A stretch of DNA of 64,000 nt from contig BBSY01000002.1 of NCBI GenBank assembly GCA_000974665.1, forward strand, positions 1,178,001 to 1,242,000, given 5' to 3'. Position numbers and translations under genes: made by a program. Shown in pieces: positions 8,158 through 17,682 of this stretch (the first letter of the stretch is position 1; the number at the start of each line of letters is the position of its first letter). The notes below the pieces were generated by a model, which worked only from the letters and a program-made list of their open reading frames with translations, did not search any database and was not told the origin of the DNA. This DNA comes from an alpha proteobacterium U9-1i (GTDB lineage Bacteria > Pseudomonadota > Alphaproteobacteria > Caulobacterales > Aquidulcibacteraceae).

Positions 8158-10067
8158 ACCCTCGTTCCGGCCCTGGCGCCTTGCCAACGCGGCGCTTGCG
8201 CCAGATTGCGCTGCCAAAGCTCTAGGCTGAGCAGGCCCCAAGTCTTCCGCGAGAAAGGTGCGCTGCCGCTAAAGGCGCGACGCACCTTGTCGCGGTTCAT
8301 GTAAGCGCCGTTGCCCGCGTTCGCGAAGTGGTCCTCCGCGAAGTCCCTGAGCTCATTCTTGAACCAATCGACGAGCGGCACGGGAAAGCCCATCTTGTCG
8401 CGCCGCTGCGCGATCTCAGCCGGGATCACGTCGTGGAACGCGTCCTTCAGCATCTGCTTTGAGCGGCCACCCTGGAACTTTACATCCGCCGGCGCGGTCG
8501 CCGCGAATTCAACCAGCGGGTGATCCAAGAGCGGAACGCGCGATTCAAGTCCATGCGCCATGCTCATGCGGTCTTCGACATGCAGCAGCGCCGGCAGCAG
8601 GTGCTTGAAGTCGAAGTGCGTCATCTTGTCGAAATAGGCTTCCTTGCCGACATTCTCGCCGTTGAACTCGGTACGGAACGTTTCGAACACTTCCTCCATT
8701 GGCAACTCATTCCACGCTACCTCGTCGCGCATATCGACCGCGCGGTTGATCAAGCGAAAATAACGCGCGTCAAGTTCCCCGAAGAGACCCTGTTCCCAAA
8801 ACGTCGCGAGCAACGGCTTGTATTCTTGCAGCATCGGCAGTTGCGGAATGATAGACTCGATCGTGACGACGAAGTTGCCGTTCTTATAGGTTCCGTCGAT
8901 CGCGGCTTTGATGCATTGTTCGAAATAGGCGATGATATAGCGGGCATAACCGCCAAAAATTTCATCGCCGCCTTGGCCGCCCATAGCCACTTTCACGTGC
9001 TGCGCGGCGAGCTTTGCTGTCATGTATTGCGGGAACGAGCCAGGGCCGGCGATCGGTTCGTCGAGATGATGGATCACATCGGCGATCGACGTGCGGAAAT
9101 CGTCGGGGCGGATGTCGATCTCGCGCAGGCGCCCGTTGCTCGCGCGCGCCGCGACGGCGGCATAGGCGCTTTCATCGCAGGCCGGATGCGCCTTGAACGC
9201 GCCGTGGAAGAGATCAAGCGGTGCGCCGGCTTGCTTGCACGCAAGCGCGGCCACCAAAGACGAATCCACGCCGCCAGACACATACGCGCCCACGGGCGTG
9301 TCGCTACGCAGATGCAGCCGGATCGAGTCGGCCAACAACTCGCGCAACTGCTCTCGAAAAAAATGCGGGGTGTGGGTCTTGTCGATGGTGTAGTGCACAT
9401 CCCAGTAGCGCCGTTCGGCGACGCGCCCGTTTTCGATGACGAGCGTGTGCGCGGGAGGTAATTGGCGTACGCCCTTCAGCAGCGTGTCGCCGCTGAGCGT
9501 GAACTGAAACGTCAGATATTCGGCCAACGCCCGTGGGTTCACGTCGAGCGATGGCAAGAAGGGCGTAAGCGCTTTGATCTCCGAAGCGAAGTAGAGAGCG
9601 CCGCCAACGATGGCGTAATAGAGCGGTTTGATCCCAAAGCGGTCGCGCGCGGCGAACAAGCGCCGCGACTTTGGCTCCCAGCGCGCGTAGGCCCACATGC
9701 CCCTAAAGTGGTGGAGCGCTTCATCGCCCCATGTGGCGTGCGCGGCGAGGATCGTCTCTGTGTCGCTGGTGCTGGTGAAGCGCCAATGCGGCCCGAGCGC
9801 TTCACGCAATTCCGGATAATTGTAAATCTCGCCATTGTGAACGAGCACCGCTCCGTCGGCGCCGATCATCGGCTGCGCGCCAGTCGGCGAAAGGTCTATG
9901 ATCGCCAGCCGCAGATGTGCGAGGCCCGCCGTGCCCGACGGATCGATCCAGAACCCCTCGCCATCTGGTCCTCGATGCGCGATTTGGGCGGCCATGAAGC
10001 GCAAGCGCTCTGGCAAGTCTGGAATGGGCGTGTTGTCGAGCGCGATGACGCCAGCAATGCCGCACAT
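8154..10067 (-). CDS. asnB: asparagine synthase (glutamine-hydrolysing) family amidotransferase 1
   Basis: 637 residues. It starts MCGIAGV, so Cys2 is available as the glutamine-amidotransferase nucleophile. The synthase domain carries the ATP-pyrophosphatase loop SGGVDSS (about residue 265) and GGQGGDEIFGGY. The family makes asparagine from aspartate, but members in O-antigen and capsule loci (WbpS type) amidate sugar carboxylates. Position inside a glycan locus, next to a paralogue, favours the second role. The start lies 12 bases downstream of the paralogue's stop, so the two share an operon running leftward. Confidence 0.92.
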   Translation of the reverse strand: MCGIAGVIALDNTPIPDLPERLRFMAAQIAHRGPDGEGFWIDPSGTAGLAHLRLAIIDLSPTGAQPMIGADGAVLVHNGEIYNYPELREALGPHWRFTSTSDTETILAAHATWGDEALHHFRGMWAYARWEPKSRRLFAARDRFGIKPLYYAIVGGALYFASEIKALTPFLPSLDVNPRALAEYLTFQFTLSGDTLLKGVRQLPPAHTLVIENGRVAERRYWDVHYTIDKTHTPHFFREQLRELLADSIRLHLRSDTPVGAYVSGGVDSSLVAALACKQAGAPLDLFHGAFKAHPACDESAYAAVAARASNGRLREIDIRPDDFRTSIADVIHHLDEPIAGPGSFPQYMTAKLAAQHVKVAMGGQGGDEIFGGYARYIIAYFEQCIKAAIDGTYKNGNFVVTIESIIPQLPMLQEYKPLLATFWEQGLFGELDARYFRLINRAVDMRDEVAWNELPMEEVFETFRTEFNGENVGKEAYFDKMTHFDFKHLLPALLHVEDRMSMAHGLESRVPLLDHPLVEFAATAPADVKFQGGRSKQMLKDAFHDVIPAEIAQRRDKMGFPVPLVDWFKNELRDFAEDHFANAGNGAYMNRDKVRRAFSGSAPFSRKTWGLLSLELWQRNLAQAPRWQGARAGTRV

Positions 10068-10079
10068 CAGCCCATCACC

Positions 10080-11978
10080 CTAGAGCGCCATACCGTAGGC
10101 TTTGCCCCAGACGCCGAACACGAGAATGCGCCAGAGCGAAAAATCGAACGGGCGCGCCCCATCGAGCATTTGGCGCGCGTATTGGCGCGTTGCGTCGGCG
10201 GCGAGCAGGTCCGGATAAAGCGCAAGCGTATCCTCGATGCCGGCCTCCACGGCCTTCCGCATCGGCCCTTTGAACCATGCTTCCTCCGGAGTTGCAAAGC
10301 CGAGCTTGTCGCGGCGCTGCAGAACCGGCATGGGCAATATGTCGGCCATCGCGCGCCGTAGTACACGCTTGGTGTCGCCACCGACGATCTTGTGTTGATG
10401 CCCAAGTCGGAGGGCGAATTCGACGAGCCGGTGATCGAGAAATGGCACGCGCGCTTCGATGCCGTGCGCCATCGAATTGCGGTCCTCATACCTCAGTAGC
10501 ATCGGCAGATTGGTCGTGCGCGCCAGCAGCACGCAATATCCGCCAAGCGAACGCGGTATCGCTTGGCCCACGTGCGCGGCCGCTTGGGCGAGGGAACTGC
10601 CTTCACGCGGCTCGTGCTGCGCCAAAAGCGCGCTGCCCATCCAGTCCGGTGCTGGCGTAATGGCTGCATTCGGCGGCATGAGAAATCGCCGTAGCACCGG
10701 CACCCGGCTTGTGTAGGGCGCAAGCTGCGCGCGCCAGCTGAGACCGTGCCATGCCTTGCGCTCGTTCAGCGTCTGTATGAGTTCGATCACCTCCAATTGG
10801 CGGATGAGGCGCGCATAATGGAACTGGAAGCAGCCGTGGTATCCGCCCAGGATTTCGTCAGCTCCTTGACCATCGAGCATCACTTTCACGCCGAGCTGAC
10901 GCGCCCTCTCAAACACGCGGTATTGAGCGTGGATGCTCACCGAGCCGTAGGGCTCGTCTTGGGTCCGCACTATGGTATCGACGTCGCTCATCACAGCGTC
11001 CGGATCGAACGTCACGCGTTCGGAGGTAAAGCCAGTTGCCCCGATCACTTGATTGATGAAGCTGGTTTCATCAACGGCGGTGCCCGGAAACACCGCACTG
11101 ATGGCGTTGAGCTTCTCCGCGCCTGGCGGCCAGCTCAGCGCTTGCGCGCATACGATAGACGAGCTGTCGAGTCCGCCCGACAAGCACGATCCCACGCGCA
11201 CGTCCGCGCGCATGTGCAGTCGGATCGAGTCGAAGAAGAGCTCGCGGAAGCGTTCCGCCGCCTCCGCTTCGCTCCATTGAACGCCATCCGGGAAGGGCGG
11301 GGACCAATACGTGCTGATCGGTAAAGCGTCGCCTGGCCGCCATGTGTTCAAATCGAACTCGACGCAATGGCCAGGTTCAAGGTTGAACGCATCCGCGAAC
11401 ATCGTTGACGGCAGATGGTCGGTGATGCCGTTGGCGAGGAAATTGTGTGCGCGGTCGAGGTTCACGCGCCGGCCGAAGCCAGACAGATCAAGCAGTTGCT
11501 TGATCTCGGAGCCGAACGCCACGCCGTGCGGCGATGCGTGATAGACGATCGGCTTGATGCCAAGCCGGTCGCGCGCCAGGAACAGCCGCTTTTCCTTGTC
11601 GTCCCAAAGCGCGAACGCGAACATGCCGACGAGACGGTCTAGCGCGCCGCGGCCCCAGTTGCGGAAAGATTCCAGCAGCACCTCGGTGTCGGATTCAGTG
11701 CGGAACGTCACGCCCCTGGCGCGCAGCTCCTCGCGCAGTTCGAGGTAATTGTAGATCTCGCCGTTGAACGTCAGCCAATGGCGCCCGTCCGTCGATTGCA
11801 TCGGCTCGGACGCGCGCTCACTGAGATCGATGATGCTGAGGCGGCGGTGGCCGAGCGCCACCGGGCCGGCCGGGCTCTCAAACACGCACCACCCTTGCCC
11901 GTCCGGCCCGCGGTGGGCGACAGCTTCGATGTGCTTGGGATCAGGTGGAAAGCCGATCGAAATGTAGATGCCGCACAT
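10080..11978 (-). CDS. asnB: asparagine synthase (glutamine-hydrolysing) family amidotransferase 2
   Basis: 632 residues from ATG 11978, chosen because it gives MCGIYI with the required Cys2. The TTG at 11984 would bury the nucleophile. The synthase half carries LSGGLDSSS and DGQGADEILGGY. It is clearly divergent from the adjacent 637-residue copy, so this is not a recent duplication. Both are likely glutamine-dependent amide-forming enzymes of sugar or peptide substituents. First gene of a two-gene leftward operon whose promoter must lie in the divergent interval 11979-12162. Confidence 0.9.
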   Translation of the reverse strand: MCGIYISIGFPPDPKHIEAVAHRGPDGQGWCVFESPAGPVALGHRRLSIIDLSERASEPMQSTDGRHWLTFNGEIYNYLELREELRARGVTFRTESDTEVLLESFRNWGRGALDRLVGMFAFALWDDKEKRLFLARDRLGIKPIVYHASPHGVAFGSEIKQLLDLSGFGRRVNLDRAHNFLANGITDHLPSTMFADAFNLEPGHCVEFDLNTWRPGDALPISTYWSPPFPDGVQWSEAEAAERFRELFFDSIRLHMRADVRVGSCLSGGLDSSSIVCAQALSWPPGAEKLNAISAVFPGTAVDETSFINQVIGATGFTSERVTFDPDAVMSDVDTIVRTQDEPYGSVSIHAQYRVFERARQLGVKVMLDGQGADEILGGYHGCFQFHYARLIRQLEVIELIQTLNERKAWHGLSWRAQLAPYTSRVPVLRRFLMPPNAAITPAPDWMGSALLAQHEPREGSSLAQAAAHVGQAIPRSLGGYCVLLARTTNLPMLLRYEDRNSMAHGIEARVPFLDHRLVEFALRLGHQHKIVGGDTKRVLRRAMADILPMPVLQRRDKLGFATPEEAWFKGPMRKAVEAGIEDTLALYPDLLAADATRQYARQMLDGARPFDFSLWRILVFGVWGKAYGMAL

Positions 11979-12086
11979 GGTCAAGCCACGAGGAGGGGGG
12001 CCGCGCGGGCGGCGGCAAGGCTGGGTCGTCGGAGCGTCAACAAATATCCTGCACGTGGCTTAAACGGGGTGCTTTATAGACCGACC

Positions 12087-12100
12087 GCCGAGCGCTCGGC
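12087..12100. repeat. 14-bp perfect palindrome in the divergent asnB/SDR intergenic region
   Basis: GCCGAGCGCTCGGC reads identically on both strands and sits inside the 184-base interval separating the leftward amidotransferase operon from the rightward epimerase operon. It could be an operator for a dimeric regulator or the stem of a small hairpin. No convincing -35/-10 pair was identified around it. Confidence 0.45.
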
Positions 12101-12162
12101 TAGCGCCCGTCGGCGGTGCGGCACAGTTGCCGTGCGCCCGGCCCACCGCTAAGACCCGGCCC

Positions 12163-13098
12163 ATGCGTACTTTGATTACAGGCGGCTGCGGCCAAGTGGG
12201 CTCGCACGTCGCCGAACTCCTCCTGGCGCGCGGCGACGACGTGCTGGCGCTGGACAATCTGGTCACCGGCAGGCGCATCCACCTGCCTGAAGACGCGGAT
12301 CGCCTGCGTGTGGTGGAAGGGTCAATCACCGATAAAACTCTCGTCGATGCGTTGTTTGAGGAATTCAAGCCGGACGCGGTCGTTCATACCGCTGCGTCCT
12401 ACAAGGATCCGGAAGACTGGTATTCCGACACGATGACCAACGTCGTCGGCGGCGCCAACGTCGTGCGCGCGGCCAAGGATCACAAGGTGGGCCGCTTCAT
12501 CTATTTTCAGACTGCGCTCTGCTACGGCGTGAAGCCGCTCGAACAACCCATCACCCTCAACCACCCCAAATTTCCCGCCAATTCGAGCTACGCTATCTCG
12601 AAAACGGCTGCCGAAGACTACCTCGAAATTTCCGGCCTGGACTACGTAACCTTCAGGCTCGCGAACGTGATCGGGCCGCGCAACGTATCTGGGCCGCTGC
12701 CCATCTTTTTCTCGCGTCTGCGCGACGAAAAAAAATGCTTTGTCACCGAAGCCCGGCGCGACTTCGTGTTCGTCGGCGATCTCGCGCGCACCGCCATTCG
12801 CGCCGTGGATGGCAAGGGCGCAGGCGCCTACCATTTCTCATCAGGCAAGGACATCGCGATCAAGGAACTCTATGACGCGGTCGTCGCTGCAATGAAGTTA
12901 AATCACTATCCCGAGCCGGAAGTGCGGCCGCTCGGCGCCGACGACGCACGCACCATCCTGCTTGATCCCTCGCGCACCTTCGATGATTTTGGCGAAGTGC
13001 GCTTTACGCCGTTGGCGGACTTCATCCCAAGCGCCATCGATTATTATCGCGAACACGGCGTTCACGGCGAATACACCCATTTGAAGCTGAAAAGCTAA
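12163..13098 (+). CDS. NAD-dependent sugar epimerase/dehydratase (extended SDR) 1
   Basis: 311 residues from ATG 12163, which begins directly at the Rossmann motif TGGCGQVGSH. The upstream GTG-type extension adds 12 residues without meaning. The catalytic pair is in SSYAISK (about residue 143-150). Such proteins act on UDP- or GDP-sugars in the cytoplasm as 4-epimerases, dehydratases or reductases. It is most like its immediate neighbour: both carry the QTALCYG block and an HTAASYKDP/HAAASYKDP segment. The pair therefore probably performs consecutive or alternative steps. Substrate not deducible. Confidence 0.88.
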   Translation: MRTLITGGCGQVGSHVAELLLARGDDVLALDNLVTGRRIHLPEDADRLRVVEGSITDKTLVDALFEEFKPDAVVHTAASYKDPEDWYSDTMTNVVGGANVVRAAKDHKVGRFIYFQTALCYGVKPLEQPITLNHPKFPANSSYAISKTAAEDYLEISGLDYVTFRLANVIGPRNVSGPLPIFFSRLRDEKKCFVTEARRDFVFVGDLARTAIRAVDGKGAGAYHFSSGKDIAIKELYDAVVAAMKLNHYPEPEVRPLGADDARTILLDPSRTFDDFGEVRFTPLADFIPSAIDYYREHGVHGEYTHLKLKS

Positions 13099-13102
13099 GG
13101 CC

Positions 13103-14041
13103 GTGCGCCTGCTGATCACCGGTGGCGCAGGCTGCCTCGGCGCCAATATTGTCGAGCGCTATCTCACGCGCGGCGACGATCTGCTGGTGCTCGACAATTT
13201 CGCCACGTCGCGCCGCGAAGCGCTTCCGGCCGAATCTGAACGTCTGCAAGTCATCGAAGGCACGGTGCTCGACGCGGAGCTGGTGTTGCGCGCGTGCGCC
13301 GATTTCGTCCCGACCGCTGTCATTCACGCCGCCGCCAGCTACAAGGATCCAGGCGATTGGCGCGGCGATCTTGCGATCAACGGCCAAGGCACGATCAATG
13401 TTGTCGAGGCCGCTAAGGCCGCTGGCGTCATGCGCTTCGTCAATCTGCAAACCGCGCTCTGCTACGGCCGGCCAGACACGACGCCGATCCCGGTCAGCGC
13501 GCCACTTCGTCCGTTCACAAGCTACGGCGTGTCCAAGGTTGCAGGCGAGCATTACGTCCTGATGAGCGGCCTCAACGCTGTATCGCTGCGGATCGCCAAC
13601 GTCACCGGTCCGCGTCTCTCAATCGGCCCCATCCCGACCTTCTATACGCGTCTCAAGGCAGGCAAGGGCTGCTTTTGCAGCGACGCGACGCGCGATTTCC
13701 TCGATATGTCTGACTTCTTGGCGCTGTTGGACCTCGCAATCGAAGCGGACGCGCCGCGCGGCGTGTTCCATGCGTCGAGCGGCGAGGGACGGACGATCAG
13801 CCAAGTGTTCGATGGAGTCGCCGGCTATTTGGGTCTAACACCCGAACCCCCGCCCATCGTTCCAGTGGGGGACGACGACGTGCCCAGCGTTGTGCTCGAC
13901 CCAAGCAAAACGACGCGCCAATTCGGTTGGCGTGCGAAAACGAGCTTTGAAGCCAGCCTGAACACCATGCTTGCTTGGTACGACACGCACGGCGTGCGCG
14001 ACGTGTACGCCCACGTCGCCAAACCGGAGGGGTTCGCGTGA
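13103..14041 (+). CDS. NAD-dependent sugar epimerase/dehydratase (extended SDR) 2
   Basis: 312 residues, GTG start 4 bases after the previous stop. Cofactor loop TGGAGCLGAN, catalytic pair in TSYGVSK. It resembles the preceding SDR closely (QTALCYG, ANVTGPR versus ANVIGPR), suggesting an old tandem duplication. The next gene starts inside its stop codon, so three SDRs are translated as a coupled set. Function: conversion of a nucleotide sugar for the surface glycan; the exact step is unknown. Confidence 0.87.
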   Translation: MRLLITGGAGCLGANIVERYLTRGDDLLVLDNFATSRREALPAESERLQVIEGTVLDAELVLRACADFVPTAVIHAAASYKDPGDWRGDLAINGQGTINVVEAAKAAGVMRFVNLQTALCYGRPDTTPIPVSAPLRPFTSYGVSKVAGEHYVLMSGLNAVSLRIANVTGPRLSIGPIPTFYTRLKAGKGCFCSDATRDFLDMSDFLALLDLAIEADAPRGVFHASSGEGRTISQVFDGVAGYLGLTPEPPPIVPVGDDDVPSVVLDPSKTTRQFGWRAKTSFEASLNTMLAWYDTHGVRDVYAHVAKPEGFA

Positions 14042-15096
14042 GCGGCCTTTCGGGCGCATCTGTTCTCGTTGTCGGTGGCGCGGGCTTTGTTGGGTCGGCG
14101 TTGGTGCGGCGATTGTTGGCGGAGGGCGTCGCCGGCGTCACGATCGTGGACAGTTTCTTGTCCGCCGATCGCGCCAACGTGTCTGACGATCCACGGGTCA
14201 CGTTGATCGCCAAGTCGATCACCGATGAGAGCGTGCTCGCGGACCTGCCAAGCGATCTCGACTATGCGTGGCATCTGGCCTGCTATCACGGCAACCAATC
14301 CTCGATCGCCGATCCGCTTGCCGATCACGCCAACAACACGCTCACAAGCTTGAAGCTGTTCGAGCGGCTGAAGGATATCAAAAGCCTTCGCAAGGTTGTG
14401 TACGCCGCTGCCGGCTGCGCCGTGGCGGAAAAAACCTTCGATGAGGCCGCTGCTACGAAGGAAGATGCGCCAATTTCGCTCTTCCACGACAGCCCGTACT
14501 CGATCTCCAAATTGATCGGTGAGTTCTACGGCAATTATTATTTCACCCGACACGGACTCCCGTTCGTGAAGGCGCGCTTTCAAAACGTATACGGCCCCGG
14601 TGAAATTCTCGGCGCCGGCCAATGGCGCGGCACGCCGCACACCGTCTGGCGCAACGTCACGCCCACCTTCGTGTTCAAGGCGCTGCATAGCGAGGCGCTG
14701 CCCCTGGACAATGGCGGGCAGAACACACGCGACTTCATCTTCGTTGAGGATGTCGCCGAAGGGCTCATAGCTTGCGCGCTCAAAGGCAATCCGGGTGAGG
14801 CCTACAATATCGCCTCCGGCGCCGAGACGACGATCCTTGAACTTGCCGACCTCATAGTCCGCGAAGCCGGCTCAATCACGCCGCACGCGATTCAGCCGCC
14901 GCGCGACTGGGACCGCTCTGGCCGCCGCCACGGCGATCCCACCAAATCGCGTGAGCACCTCGGCTTCGCTGCGCACACGTCGCTAAACGAGGGCGTCGCC
15001 CGCACCGTCGCCTGGACGCGCGCAAACATGGGGTTGATCAAACGCTGCATGGCCCAGCATCGCGATCGCGTGCCGCTTGGCGGCTACGGCGTCTAA
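14038..15096 (+). CDS. NAD-dependent sugar epimerase/dehydratase (extended SDR) 3
   Basis: 352 residues from GTG 14038, in GTGA overlap with the upstream stop. Longer in-frame starts upstream would only translate the neighbour's antiphase sequence. Cofactor loop VGGAGFVGSA, catalytic pair in SPYSISK, and an RFQNVYGPGE block typical of nucleotide-sugar epimerases. It is not a close copy of the other two and retains longer loops. It ends the operon; the 187 bases after it show no clear terminator. Confidence 0.87.
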   Translation: MSGLSGASVLVVGGAGFVGSALVRRLLAEGVAGVTIVDSFLSADRANVSDDPRVTLIAKSITDESVLADLPSDLDYAWHLACYHGNQSSIADPLADHANNTLTSLKLFERLKDIKSLRKVVYAAAGCAVAEKTFDEAAATKEDAPISLFHDSPYSISKLIGEFYGNYYFTRHGLPFVKARFQNVYGPGEILGAGQWRGTPHTVWRNVTPTFVFKALHSEALPLDNGGQNTRDFIFVEDVAEGLIACALKGNPGEAYNIASGAETTILELADLIVREAGSITPHAIQPPRDWDRSGRRHGDPTKSREHLGFAAHTSLNEGVARTVAWTRANMGLIKRCMAQHRDRVPLGGYGV

Positions 15097-15283
15097 ATGC
15101 GCGCGAGACGGCCACGCACTGCACCAGCGCCTCGAGCGTCAACAAGCTCTCGTTCAGGCTGACGTGCTTTCGCGCTTGCGCCGCTTGCGGGGAGGGCAGG
15201 TGGAGATTCGTGGATCTATTGCTCATCCAAATAGCATAGCGGTGGTTGAACTCGGTCGGATTGTTTGGGCTGGGGGCTAGAAT

Positions 15284-16753
15284 TTATTGAGCCGCTTGCG
15301 GGGATAGAGGCCCATCTATCCCCGGGTTTGTGCTGGCGCGCAGCGCGTCCAGCAGGGCGCCGAAGCGGCCGCCTTCGCGATCCCAATTGTAGATTTCCGC
15401 CGCAGCACATGCGGCGCGCTTGTGGGCGTCGATCTGGTCGCGCGTTAGATTGTTCAGCGCCGCTGCGATCGATGCTGGCGTCACGCTTACGAAGGTCACG
15501 CCGGCGCCCGTTTTGCTGACGACTTCCGCCATGCTTGGCAAATCCGACACGCACAACGCCAAGCCCGCCATCATGTACTCGAAAATCTTGTTCGGCAGCG
15601 CAAAGCGATTGTGCGCCGAATGGCCAGGCAGCGCCATCAAGCCGATATCGAACGACGAAGCCTCGCGCACCAACTCTGTCATCGGCACGGGCGCCAGGAT
15701 GCGAACCCGTCCGCCTAAACGTAGTTCAGCAACCAGGTCCTCCAGGCGCTCGCGATATCCCGTGGGGCTGGGCCCCCGTATGGCTAGGCTGAAGCGCGGC
15801 TGCATCAGCGCGACGGCGCGGATAGACGCTTCGAGGCCTCGTCCTTTCGCGACGATCCCGTGATACAGTACCTCGATCCGCTCGCCCGTCGGCCGGTACT
15901 GCGTTTGCTCATAAACCGGCGTGTTGCGGATGGTGTCCGTGGGGCATGTCAGCCCATATATGCGCGTCAGTGCGCGCGTGATGCCGGGTGAAACAGAGAC
16001 CGCCGCCGCCGCGCCGTTGATCCAGCGTTTCTCAACTGCTGCCGCGATCGGCCTTTGAAACAGGCGCCAAAACAGCCTCTCCGAATATTCCTCCGTAGCG
16101 AACTCATGACTGTCGTAAACGTACGCGCCGCCAATTGTCCGGGCGGCGTCGGCCGCGATCGGCAACAGACGCCAATCATTCGCAACCCAAATACCCGGCG
16201 TTGTTTGAGCTGAGACGATAGCGCCAATGCCGCGCAAGTGCGGCAGGGCGCGATAGAGGAAGTCTTCCTCGACGTCAGTGCCGTCGCCAGCATGAAGGCG
16301 CACCCATTTCGGCGCCCGCTTGGCCCAAACAAGCATCCGGCGCACGATCTCACGAATGCCTTGAACCTGCCGCACCGGCCATTCGGTATCGGCGCGAATG
16401 GTGCGGCGCTGCCGCTCAAGCGCCGCGCCCGCGCTCGGAACCACGAGCCTCACCGCATATGCAACTGGCCCCAACAGCGCCGCCAGAAAGCCGGCGAACA
16501 CCTTCCAGGTGGCCTTTAGATTCTCGCGCGCTGCGCCCCCGGCGGGCAACAGCAACGGCGCGCTGGCCGCGCTCGGGTCAAGCGCCAGCACCGGCCAGGC
16601 CGGCGCTGGTGAGCGCCACCCGGCAAGGCCGATGCCCTTCACATCCCAGCCATTGGCGTGCAGCAGGTCCCCGAGCCGACGCACGCGCGGATCGTCGGGG
16701 ATCGGTGTGTCGGCCAGCAGATAAATGGTGCGAGGAAGGGGGGCGGCCGGCAT
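15284..16753 (-). CDS. glycosyltransferase family 4 protein
   Basis: 489 residues with the two Rossmann halves of GT-B enzymes. The C-terminal half has PTGYRERLEDLV, then FDIGLMALPGHSAHNRFALPNK and IFEYMMAGLAL, the GT4 donor-binding block. The N-terminal half has DTPIPDDPRVRR, common in GT4 proteins. It transfers a sugar from a nucleotide donor during glycan assembly at the cytoplasmic membrane face. Donor and acceptor cannot be read from sequence. Transcribed leftward, convergent with the SDR operon. Confidence 0.88.
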   Translation of the reverse strand: MPAAPLPRTIYLLADTPIPDDPRVRRLGDLLHANGWDVKGIGLAGWRSPAPAWPVLALDPSAASAPLLLPAGGAARENLKATWKVFAGFLAALLGPVAYAVRLVVPSAGAALERQRRTIRADTEWPVRQVQGIREIVRRMLVWAKRAPKWVRLHAGDGTDVEEDFLYRALPHLRGIGAIVSAQTTPGIWVANDWRLLPIAADAARTIGGAYVYDSHEFATEEYSERLFWRLFQRPIAAAVEKRWINGAAAAVSVSPGITRALTRIYGLTCPTDTIRNTPVYEQTQYRPTGERIEVLYHGIVAKGRGLEASIRAVALMQPRFSLAIRGPSPTGYRERLEDLVAELRLGGRVRILAPVPMTELVREASSFDIGLMALPGHSAHNRFALPNKIFEYMMAGLALCVSDLPSMAEVVSKTGAGVTFVSVTPASIAAALNNLTRDQIDAHKRAACAAAEIYNWDREGGRFGALLDALRASTNPGIDGPLSPQAAQ

Positions 16754-16816
16754 GCGCGGCCCTTCTATCGACGGAAGCGTCTCGCGCCAAGCAAATCGCT
16801 CGCTCGGTTTCTCCCT

Positions 16817-17611
16817 TTAATCGAGAACAGAGCCGATATTCCGCTCCAGATGGGGCAGGCGTGTTGTTGTGAACAACGCTGCTGAAATGTGGGGATGAGA
16901 CAGCGCGTCGCTGAGCGCACGCTTGGGATCGGCGGTCACGCCGGCGCGCCGCCGTAAGACGCCGCGCGCCAGATACCAGAGGTCTGAAAGGCGCCTCGGC
17001 AGGCGAACGTCATTGGCTGAATTGCGCATAATCTCGATAGCGATGAAGCCGACGCCGTGAGCTTCAATGATGCTCAAATCCTCGATTGGCGCCTGAATGA
17101 CATCGATCTCGTCCTTACCGACGAACCAGGCGCTATCCGCGCCTCGCGTGCACACGCCGGTAGCGCGCACCAATTTTTCGGCCTTCAAGCGCGCAAGCGT
17201 TCGCGCTGTTTCCGGCGTGAACTGAGCTTGGCTCGGGCCGTGCAGTAAAAACACGTCGAGGTACGTGCTGCGCAACGCCCTTAAACTTGTCTCAAGGTCG
17301 GCGCGCAAAGCTCGCTCGGAAAAATCCTTAAGCACAGTGCGGCCTGCGCGGCGTGTGCCGCCCTTGGATATAATTTGTACGTTGGCGCGGTCGATACCGG
17401 TAAGCGCCGCGCCGAGGCGTGCGTCCGCAGCGCCATAAAACGGTGCGGTGTCGAACAGGCTCACACCACCATCGATCGCCGCCCGGACGAGCCCCGCCAC
17501 CTCCTTGGCGCTGACAAGCGGTGACCCGAGCGGCCCCGACACGCCAAACCCCAACGCCGAGACCAGCACGCCGCTTTGCCCAAGCGCCCGCTGAGGCATG
17601 GCGCCGCTCAT
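16817..17611 (-). CDS. aldo/keto reductase family oxidoreductase
   Basis: 264 residues from ATG 17611 (MSGAMPQRALG). A 17665 start would run almost into the divergent acetyltransferase. The family tetrad is visible: Asp and Tyr in FDTAPFYGAAD, Lys in IISKGG and His in FLLHGP. NAD(P)H-dependent reduction of an aldehyde or ketone; AKRs in glycan loci reduce keto-sugars. It is divergent from the WbpD-like gene, with a 71-base promoter region between them. Confidence 0.85.
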   Translation of the reverse strand: MSGAMPQRALGQSGVLVSALGFGVSGPLGSPLVSAKEVAGLVRAAIDGGVSLFDTAPFYGAADARLGAALTGIDRANVQIISKGGTRRAGRTVLKDFSERALRADLETSLRALRSTYLDVFLLHGPSQAQFTPETARTLARLKAEKLVRATGVCTRGADSAWFVGKDEIDVIQAPIEDLSIIEAHGVGFIAIEIMRNSANDVRLPRRLSDLWYLARGVLRRRAGVTADPKRALSDALSHPHISAALFTTTRLPHLERNIGSVLD

Positions 17612-17682
17612 GAGGCCACGCGCTCTTGAACTGCCCCCAACCAACCGACTAGGACAGGCCCGCATTCGGAGTGGTGGGAAAC

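Noticed and set aside
8520-10361. Two long + frames (313 and 299 codons) opposite the first asparagine synthase
   Set aside because: They are antisense shadows of a strongly supported gene; the translations lack any family motif and have skewed His/Arg composition.
15180-15304. 14-bp direct repeat GCCGCTTGCGGGGA at 15180-15193 and 15291-15304
   Set aside because: The second copy lies in coding sequence of the GT4 gene and nothing else suggests a mobile element boundary.
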